Origin: Nymphaea colorata
Lineage: Eukaryota; Streptophyta; Magnoliopsida; Nymphaeales; Nymphaeaceae
Assembly: GCF_008831285.2 (NCBI RefSeq)
Contig: NW_022204864.1
Coordinates: 1 to 54,310, forward strand
Length of the DNA: 54,310 nt
Reading direction: 5' to 3'
Below are positions 46,906 to 54,310 of the stretch, piece by piece. A program made the translations under genes and the position numbers. Each line of letters opens with the position of its first letter. The first letter of the stretch is position 1. The notes below the pieces were generated by a model. That model did not search any database and was not told the DNA's origin. It worked only from the letters and a program-made list of their open reading frames with translations.

Positions 46906-47914
46906 ATGGGAAATCAAGTTTGCTGTGACGATCTCAGACAAGAAAACCCGCTTTAAGTCATCGAGGCACAAAATCTAAAACTTGCACAACCAAGCCACTA
47001 GCACGTCTAGAGCCCCAAAGAAGCATAACCGCCAGTGCCGAGCTAAATCTCCATTCCCTAGCTAGCACCACCAGTGAAGAATGCCCTCGTTCTCAAGAGT
47101 AAACATAAAGAAATGTAGATTTGTCTCAGATCCCTGAAGGATAGGCCTCTGCTGCCTCCGTGATCCAGAAATACGGTGAAGACGTCTATGTGGGTACAGT
47201 TGACAAAGAGTCACTGAGACCTGATGGATACGGCAGGATGTACAAAAGCGATGGATCGCTTTACGTGGGCGGATTCAGCCAAGGAAAGGCACACGGACCA
47301 GGAGCATTCATTTTTCCCAACGGAGCCTACTTCCGAGGCGAATTCGTACACAACCAAGCTCATTGCGAACACGGCATCTACTAAGCTGAAGAATTCAAGT
47401 ACGCTGGCGGCTTCAAGGACAATCTCTTCTGGGGCAAGGGAAAAGAAGAAGGGCCCAAGCATTCCTTCGAGGGAGAATACGCCCACGGAAGACGTGTTAA
47501 CGGGACGCTCAAGTGGCGAGAAGAAGGCGATTTTGACTACTTCTACACTGGCACTTTCAACGACCAAGAATAATTCCACGGCAAAGGTAATGGCAAAAAT
47601 ATTTAGGAACTCTTGCTGAGACGAAGGGAGTCTACTAGGGTGACTTTGTGAAAGGAGTAAAATAGGGACAGGGCTACTACAAGGGAGTGAATGGAGTGAA
47701 GTATCGAGGAGAATACAGAAACGGTGTGAAGGAAGGCTATGGAGTAATTTTCAACAATGACGATACCATTTGCTACAAGGGCGAATTCAAGAACGGTTTG
47801 CCGCACGGGAAGGGAGCAGCCTACTTCAAAGACAACGTGAATGAGGCTGTTTGGGTGGAGGGTATCGACCAAGCATTGCTGAAGGCTGCATCGCACATCG
47901 ATACAGGCAAATGA
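46906..47914 (+). CDS. MORN-repeat protein with predicted N-terminal acylation
   Basis: About 330 aa. It begins MGNQVCC, predicting N-myristoylation at Gly2 and palmitoylation at Cys6/Cys7, hence membrane attachment. A Pro/Glu-rich linker with a 20-nt intron (47099-47118) leads to MORN repeats: VYVGTVDKESLRPDGYGRMY, LYVGGFSQGKAHGPGAF, YFRGEFVHNQAH, KYRGEYRNGVKEGYGVIF and CYKGEFKNGLPHGKGAAY. MORN repeats are beta-hairpins that act as scaffolds or lipid-proximal rulers, often at the cortex or basal bodies of protists. Frame steps near 47575-47690 blur the central repeats. Function beyond scaffold is not known. Confidence 0.82.
47099..47118 (+). other. Micro-intron, 20 nt (MORN gene)
   Basis: GTAAACATAA...AATGTAG. 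Splicing joins NALVLK to NLSQIPEGEASAASVIQKYG. Confidence 0.85.
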
Positions 47915-47980
47915 TCCTTTTTATGCTCAACTCTGAGATCATGGTTGTTAGGGAATGATTATTGTTTTTCAGCCAATAAA

Positions 47981-50709
47981 ATGAAAGAGTTCTCCGACGA
48001 TGAGGAGGGCTTCATACCCGCAGAAACTGAAGTCGCACATAAACATGCCACGCGCAATGCTGCTCGCAAATAGACGGCCCTACAACCTCGCAATAATCAT
48101 CTTGGAAGGGTGCGCTATCGCTTTCCGACGGCTTCATCAAGTATCCCCTTTTGCACATAGGAAGGAGCCTCCGGCTGCATACTCCACCCCGCTTACCGTC
48201 CCACAGAGCCGATCACAGCCCACCCGCACCTCGAACGTAAGCAAAAGTCCAAAACCACCTGGGAGACACCTTACCGCGAGTACTGCGCAGATGAAACTTA
48301 CACGCTTATCTACTGCAGGCAGTCTGGCGACCCCCTGATGCAGGATCGCAACTATTTGAGTACTTTTGGAGTAAGACAGAGAACGAAGTGTCACTTTTGA
48401 ACATGGAGGACCGCAATAGTCCTGCGTTGAAGGATGTGAAAAGTTTCGAATTTTAAGAAGAAAAGGCAAATGGAGATGACTTAATATTCGATTCGAAATT
48501 CTAAAGTGGCAACCTGCACTGCGCCTTTAGAAGGAGAGGCACAAACTAGTACCACCTCTTCATCTCCAACGATACCAACACTTTAGGTTACAACCAATGG
48601 TTCTACTTCTCAATCCGCAACGCCCTCAAAGCAGTCAAGTACACTTTCCGCATCGTCAACTACGTATGATTGGTATTAGTTAGAAAAAAATGCTCGATTT
48701 TTATAAACATGGCCAGCGTATCGCCCTCTTCTCTATGAAGGAATCACAAAAGAATACCTCAGGATGGAGCTGGGCTGGAAATAATATCAACTTTGAAGAA
48801 TCCCCTATTCGTGCGCATCCCTAACTGAAGCTTTTTACCCTTCGTTTTGAAATATAACCGCGGCACAGTAATGACTTTATAATGTTGGCATCAACTTTGC
48901 CTTATTCTTACTCTCGATTGTTGTCAGATCTCAACGCAATTGAAGCCTAAGCTCAAGCTCTAGAGCATCTTACTTTTCATGCTCATCAATTTGCAGCACT
49001 GTATGTGATAATGAGGTGCCTGAAGTGGTAATCACAGGCAAAGGAGGCCAGGATAAGGACAAAAAAGTGGTGATCTTTATGGCTAGACAGCACCCTGGTG
49101 AAGTATGGTCATCATATATGGCGTTGGGAGTCATGCGAAGCTTTCTCAAGCCGACCTAGGAGGTTAAATACTTGCTATAGCACATCATCATCAAGGTCTA
49201 CCCGATGGTCAATGTGGATGGAGTGATTTATGGCAATTTTAGATGTGATGCCACTGGAGTAGACTTGAATCGGCGCTGGAAAGAGCCTTCGAAAGTTTTT
49301 CATCCACAAGTAGCCGAAATAAGGAGAAGAGTTATGGGCATGGCTAAAAAAGGCAGAGTGTAAGCAGTCTTTGACTTGCATGGCCACAGTAAGAAATACA
49401 ACATTTTCTGCTACTCATGTAAGCACAACTCCTACACCTGTCGCGTCCTTCCCTACCTTATCTCCTCTAACAACAAAACCTTTGCCATTCCCAGCTGCAC
49501 TTTCGGAGTAGCTAGAGATAAGGAAACAACCGCCAGAGCCGCCTTAAGCCGAATCTTGCGTTCCTAAAATGTACTTACTATCTAGACTTCTTCTTTTGGA
49601 GAGCGAGTCAGTCTGTAGGCAAGGCAATTCCATCCTTGTGATATCTTTCGCATGTCCGAAAGCATACTGATAGCGTTGAGATTCTTCGTGGATAAGAAGT
49701 CAGAAAGGTTCCAAGAGTCATAACAGCATATTCGTTCAAATTACCAGTAGTTTTTAAACTACGATAAGGAAAATTAGGAAGAATCTGGGTCAGATTCAGA
49801 ACCATAACTAGATGAAATAGATTTCAAGGTCAAAATTAGCACCATTTTCGATAAGAAATACAACCACTAGTCTCGCAGCTTTACCAAAGACTCCACACAT
49901 AATCTAACGCTGCACCACGTCAACGTCAATATCTAAAGTCAGTCTGCTAAACTTGACCATATCAAGCCTATTCAAAAGCAAGAGTCGACTCTTGATCCTA
50001 TCCCTGAAGAGAGGATTCGCCAAGCTGAAGTGTATGTCTTGAAGGGCAGTAGAGACACCCAAAGGCCTGAACCGAAGCACAGCACATCTCGATTCAAGGC
50101 TGGCAAAGTGAAAATGGACCAGGACCATAACTAGCAGCGCAGTATGTCCATAAGCAAGGTTGCATAACCGCCTCCTGACTTGCCCGACCGTACCTCTGTG
50201 CCCAAAATTACACTCAAAAACATACTGGTACGCGATAAGAAACGCCTTAGCTACGCAAAGAAGCAGCGAATTAAAAAAAAGAGAGGGAATTGGCTACAAT
50301 CAACATAGTGCAGGAGGAAGCAGTTCGTTCCAAGGATTTCCGCGATCTGAGAAGGTAAGAAGAAGACCGGAAAAGTATAGAGTAATTTGTTAATAAGTAT
50401 GAGAAACTTGTGCCTGGACCGTTTAAGGGAAAAGGGAGGTTAGATGTGCTGCAGGAGGGATTGGATCATGATGACGGACAGTTTCAACTTAATGTGATGC
50501 TTGAGAATAAACGTAGGCTTGAGCTGGAAAAACTCAAGCAACGAATCTAGGAGTCGACTGAGATTGCCTAGCGCCAGGGGAAGGTGAAGTGGAGTAACAA
50601 AAAGGATCCCATCGTTGATTACCGCAAATTTAAGCGGAACGAAAGACTGCGCCAGCAGGTGAGGAAATATGGTGAGCTTAGCTAGCGATACCTCGATGGA
50701 AGCCACTGA
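47981..50709 (+). CDS. Cytosolic carboxypeptidase (CCP/AGBL family, M14)
   Basis: About 900 aa. After an N-terminal beta domain (FESGNLHCAFRRRGTNEYHL, YNQWFYFSIRNALKAVKYTF, FRIVNYKKNARF) comes the M14 metallocarboxypeptidase core: MARQHPGEVWSSYMALG with the zinc ligands His and Glu of HPGE, then GVDLNRRW and AVFDLHGHSKKYNIF with the third zinc His. CCP enzymes remove Glu residues from tubulin tails, balancing polyglutamylation in cilia. The C-terminal 250 residues are basic and low in order. It has a 20-nt intron (48664-48683) and several one-base frame steps. Which CCP subtype it is cannot be decided from motifs alone. Confidence 0.88.
48664..48683 (+). other. Micro-intron, 20 nt (CCP gene)
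   Basis: GTATGATTGG...AGTTAG. Splicing joins FRIVNY to KKNARF, conserved in CCPs. Retention gives TGA as the second codon of the intron. Confidence 0.9.
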
Positions 50710-50934
50710 TCACTACCACTTACCACTCCACAAATAAAATATAGAAAATAATGGATTGCAGTAGAAAAAAGAAGGTCATATCTTGTGCTTGGCTGTTTGT
50801 TGATGACTATTCGAGGCCCTGAAACAGAGTTACTGTTTTCGTAATTGAGGATCTTCTGCCATGGGGATTATTGGACAACTGGCTGTTTGGGCCTGTTAGC
50901 AGCACTCATTGGCCTCTGCTTCACTGGCGGTTTC

Positions 50935-52109
50935 ACCTATTTTCCCTTAGGTGTTCAGCTTTCTGTTTGGGTGGTGATTTGCTTTTATTGCGTTTTTTTC
51001 CCTTGTCTCCCTTCTCCTCTTCCATAAACTTATACACCTCATAAATTTCGTTTTGGACTAACTGCTGGTTCTCTTCGTTCATGATTTCCAGTTTTTTGTT
51101 ATAGCGACGCTCATCTTGGGGGATTCACCTTTCTTTTTCAATGGACTTAGTGGTTCTTTCTTGCGCTCAGTGGGTGACAGCCATTCGAACCCAAAATCAT
51201 TCATCTATCCAATTTCCTTGAGGCACTCCAACAGTCTGAATTTTATCTTTAGGTAGTCGATTTTATCAGTTGGTTTAGCCGCTGCAGGTGATCAAGAATG
51301 CGGAACAGCTCCTAGGAGATTTCAGGATTCTTGAATGATCTTTTGAAAGGCCACGCTTGGCTAATAAAATTTTATGGAAATCTGCTGTTGTCCTCACCTG
51401 CAATTTCAGCCAAGGAAGACTACCTTCAGCAAGGTAAAGCAGCGTATAGATAAGACTTTATAGATCGTCAGCAGGTCCAAGGTCTTTGCCTTCATGTGCC
51501 CTGCAGCTCATGAAACCCAAAGTTCCCACAACTTTTCCTTTTTCTTCTTAAGGCCTCTCTGCGCCGATGGGATGAGCCAAGCCAAAGTCGAACAGATATA
51601 TGACTCTACTTTTTTCGTTGAGGCCGATGGCTAGGTTATCAGGTTTGACATCCCTATGCAAGAAGCCAATGCGGTGGAGAGCTTCCAGCCGGTCTACTAC
51701 TTGCAGTCCAATCATAAGGACTGATTTCATGCTGATGCGCGCGTTTCTGCTCTGTTTCATGAGGTCGTCTAGATCGGTGCTGATAAGCTCCATCACAAGG
51801 TATTTGTGCTACATGAAGATCCCATTTTCGTAAAACTGTATAGTGTTTCTCCTACTTTGACGAACCCGGTGGTCACTTTGTGCTTCTGCAACAATTCGTA
51901 AAGTCGCAACTCTATATCCGCATACTTCTTCGTCGACATTGGCATCAATTTAACCGCATATCTATGCGTGGGATCTTTCACGTCCTTTGCCAGATAGACT
52001 GACCCAAAACCACCAGCTTTCAGTTTTTGGTGGATGTTGTATTTTCCATCGATGGGCTTACTGACTATCTAAGGCAAAAGGTACAGAAATTAGGCTTGGA
52101 ATTGTTCAT
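50935..52109 (-). CDS. Casein kinase 1-like protein kinase
   Basis: About 385 aa after one 20-nt intron. The Gly loop reads KAGGFGSVYLAKD, the lysine is in YAVKLMP, the catalytic loop is LHRDVKPDNLA and the metal motif DFGLAHP. The CK1-specific C-lobe is clear: GTLGFMS...DDLESLIYTLLYLAEGSLPW, in which TAA encodes the Glu of the invariant DDLES. A helix YLKIKFRLLECLKEIG matches the final CK1 C-lobe. A Lys/Glu-rich tail follows. CK1 kinases act on acidic or primed sites in signalling and cilia. The stop is placed at TGA 50935-50937; one inserted base would extend it to 50776. Frame steps occur near 51780, 51390 and 51310. Confidence 0.83.
52065..52084 (-). other. Micro-intron, 20 nt (CK1 gene)
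   Basis: Minus strand GTACCTTTTG...AGATAG. Splicing joins MNNSKPNF to FSKPIDGKYNIHQKLKAGG. Confidence 0.92.
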
Positions 52110-52158
52110 GCTTTAAATGTTACAACCGAATGATGATAGGGTGGTATTATGTGCTGGA

Positions 52159-53995
52159 TCATTTATAGGTATAGACTTCAAGCTCCTTCACGTAGAAGAA
52201 TTGACTGTCACTGCCTGTAAAGCTCTCGATTTTTGGGTTTCCGAAAGGAGTTCCGCCGTCCTATAGGTTACTCGCGCCAGTAAGGCTGATCGTTAGGTCC
52301 TGGCCTTCGATGAATCCCTCCTCTGTCGATGTGAACTTGCCGCTTCGAATGTATCCTGATTTGTCTTTTTCGATCTTAAGGAAGTCCTTTTCCAGCATTA
52401 TCCAGAAATTGTTGTTCACTCTGATGCGGTACTCCTTGGAAGGATCTAGCTGAACTGGTTTCCATCAGCAGGGAAAGAGAAGATTTTTTCCAAAGAGCCT
52501 TGCTGGGATGGAATTTTGACAACTTTTGGTGGCTCAATAGGGGTGGGTGCTTCCTCTTTCTTCTCTTCTTTCTTCTCCTGTTTCTAAAATTGCTGTTTTT
52601 TTGGACGCTAAGGCTTTTGGAAAGGTGATCTTTACTTGGTTGGCTCCTGTTTTTCGACTGACTCTTGGCCTTCCTTGGCAACCCATTTCTTCTTACTCTT
52701 ATCAGCTTGCACTAAATTAGCTGGAACCCTCTATACTCTATATCTTTCTCTCCAGCCATCATCAGTGTCGCCGTTGAGACCGAGCAAGACCCTTAGGTCT
52801 CTTTTTGGCTTTTCCTTACTCTTTTAGAAAAGTTTCTTGCCTTATGCATTTCGATTGGGGTTTCTCTATACCTTTGGCTTAGCGATTTCTGTATTGTCGT
52901 TGTTGTCCCTTTCTTCATTGTTGTTATTACTGCTGCTGCTTTGCTAAAGATCGAATTTTTAGTGTTTTCTGCGATTGTTCTTCTCCTTACGCTTCTCGAA
53001 CTTTTCCTCCTTGATATCTTCCCATGCATCTTCATCATCTTCTCCCTTCTTGTGATGGTGCTAATGTCTTTTGTTTTTTTTAACAGGAGCTTTCACTTCT
53101 TTCACTTATTTAACTTCTTCCTCGTCGTCTTCGACATCCTAGACGTCCTCCCAGTCTTCCTCATTGTCCTCATGATGATGAACTGTAGGTTTAGGTTAAT
53201 GCTTTTTTCCCTTATTGACCTATTGTTGAGATTCGAAGCTTTTTCTTTCTTTTCCTTCTTTTATGGTTTCTCTTTGAACTTTTCTTTCAGTTTTTTCGGT
53301 TTTTCTTCGACCTATTCAACCTCGTTGACAACAGGTTCTTCCTTCAGCTTGCTGCTCTCCTTTTTCTCCTCCACCTTAATTTTCTTCGGAAATTCCTTTA
53401 TGGGTGGTTCTTCCTCTTTCTTTTCAATTTTCACAGGAGGAACTTCTTTTTCTTTTTTGGACTATTTCTTCTCGGGAAGGGCAGCTTCCTCATCAGTGCT
53501 TTCCGCCTTGATGAGATCAACCAATTTTTTGATCTGCTGATTCTCGGCTTCGCTCCTGGTGCTGATGGCCAGGTACTTCTTGATCCTGCGGTTGAATTTG
53601 CTATGCAATTTTTTGGAGTATGCATCGTAGCCCTTCCTGATGATGGCCAGAAGGTCGGCGAACTTGCACTTATCGATCTCAGTCAGGATGTTGTCAGCAT
53701 CCGAGAGAAGCTTTAATGCGAGGTCATCGTAGATGAGCTCCAGCTTGAGGTTGAAGTACTTCAAAGCGTCCTCCTGCAACTGGTAGTACCTCTCGAAAGA
53801 AGGCAAGGAGGTAAGCTTGCCTGAAAGGATGAGGACCAACAGATCCTGATCCGCCCTCAATACGATTTGCTCGCTGACTTCTAAGAAGCGGTAAGTCTAT
53901 AGCGGAAGCGGCAAGGTGTACTCTGCGCCGTTGCAGCTTACTCTCTTCATGCAGTGGTGAGTCGGCCTCCCCACGCTAACTTTCAGCTCTAACAT
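52159..53995 (-). CDS. Lys/Glu-rich protein with helical N-terminal domain, unknown function
   Basis: About 610 aa. The first 180 residues are globular-looking (MLELKVSVGRPTHHCMKRVS, YRFLEVSEQIVLRADQDLL, YYQLQEDALKYFNLKLELIY, IIRKGYDAYSKKLHSKF). A long Lys/Glu/Pro-rich disordered region follows, and then a compact C-terminal beta-like segment (YRIRVNNNFWIMLEKDFLKI, GKFTSTEEGFIEGQDL) ending ELEVYTYK at TGA. Several frame steps fall in the low-complexity middle (52700-53200). It is the last gene before the right telomere, transcribed away from it. No family is recognised; a cytoskeletal linker is a guess only. Confidence 0.6.
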
Positions 53996-54233
53996 AATCA
54001 AAGATTTATGATGACAAATCCAAATCTAACCTGGCAGACAGACAATGCACACCAGTAAGAATAGATATCTTTGGTTTTTAATCGAAGTCTTTCTGGTTAG
54101 CATAAATAAAGAGGAGATTTTTCAAAGATACAAGACTGGATAAATTCTATCTTATTGTAATTGCTTAGAAAGCAGAGAATTCGTATTCATATGATTATTC
54201 AACCAATATTTTAATATTTTATTTGCTAATCAA
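53996..54233. promoter_or_regulatory. Right subtelomeric spacer
   Basis: 238 bp AT-rich sequence between the last gene's start codon and the telomere, probably its promoter. No gene is recognised. Confidence 0.5.
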
Positions 54234-54310
54234 GGGGTTGGGGTTGGGGTTGGGGTTGGGGTTGGGGTTGGGGTTGGGGTTGGGGTTGGGGTTGGGGTTG
54301 GGGTTGGGTT
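54234..54310. repeat. Right telomere, GGGGTT repeats
   Basis: About 13 tandem GGGGTT units run to the end of the sequence, in the G-strand orientation expected for a right end. The last unit has three G. With the left telomere it shows the chromosome is complete. Confidence 0.98.

Noticed and set aside
51383-51419. A 37-nt intron (GTGAGGACAA...TTATTAG) in the CK1 gene
   Set aside because: Its GTG start and length differ from all supported introns, and the joined frame soon meets TGA; a one-base error is simpler.
1-54310. Assigning the host to Tetrahymena or Paramecium from the CCCCAA telomere
   Set aside because: Those genera read TAA/TAG as Gln; aligned conserved sites here demand Glu, which fits peritrichs.
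1-54310. Treating the genes as pseudogenes because of many TAA/TAG and frame changes
   Set aside because: Catalytic and structural motifs are intact, TAA/TAG sit on conserved Glu, and introns or single-base corrections restore the frames.
1-54310. tRNA or other structured RNA genes, CRISPR arrays, transposons
   Set aside because: Intergenic spaces are short and AT-rich; I saw no cloverleaf with conserved TTC-arm, no spaced repeats and no transposase or terminal inverted repeats apart from the telomeres.

Overview
This window is one complete linear chromosome. It opens with C-rich CCCCAA telomere repeats (1-79) and closes with G-rich GGGGTT repeats (about 54234-54310). Between them lie about 26 closely packed genes on both strands, with spacers mostly of 50-400 bp. 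A telomere-capped 54-kb chromosome with this repeat points to a ciliate somatic (macronuclear) genome.

The genes make sense only if TAA and TAG are read as an amino acid and TGA is the sole stop. The amino acid can be read from conserved positions. Reassigned codons fall on Glu in the CK1 motif DDLESL (51458-51460), the kinesin motif LKEGI (17345-17347), the BBS9 motif GWEE (43697-43702), the IFT140 motif LLEEPD (39352-39357) and the transporter motif ELFP (3001-3003). This is the peritrich nuclear code (TAA/TAG = Glu), not the Tetrahymena/Paramecium code (Gln). The host is therefore most likely a peritrich ciliate (Vorticella, Carchesium or Zoothamnium type).

The genes are split by extremely short introns. 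I place 24 of them: 19 are exactly 20 nt, three are 19 nt, one is 22 nt and one is 23 nt. All run GTA...AG, and nearly all restore a reading frame that homology or ORF continuity demands. Other frame breaks cannot be explained by introns and need one extra base beside a short homopolymer; these are probably assembly indels.

Layout, left to right: ADP-ribosylglycohydrolase-like protein; SLC22-type MFS transporter; short coiled-coil protein (-); giant coiled-coil protein; IQCH-like protein; armadillo/importin-alpha-like protein (-); unknown protein; ABCG half-transporter (-); KIF21-type kinesin with C-terminal WD40; mitochondrial ribosomal protein bL25; B-box/SPRY protein; two small genes; an IP3-receptor/ryanodine-receptor family calcium channel (about 2,600 aa); mitochondrial [2Fe-2S] ferredoxin-like protein; ADA2 (-); sperm-tail PG-rich repeat protein; IFT140; PDK1 kinase; Lys-rich unknown; YIPF protein; BBS9 (-); unknown (-); MORN protein; cytosolic carboxypeptidase; CK1-like kinase (-); Lys/Glu-rich protein (-).

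Many products serve cilia: IFT140 (IFT-A), BBS9 (BBSome), a cytosolic carboxypeptidase that would trim tubulin glutamates, KIF21 kinesin, STPGR and IQCH-like proteins. Others serve phosphoinositide and calcium signalling (PDK1, IP3R-like channel), chromatin (ADA2), mitochondria (bL25, ferredoxin) and membrane traffic or transport. There is no sign of an operon or mobile element, and I recognise no tRNA gene. CDS spans below run from start to stop codon and include introns and suspected indels.
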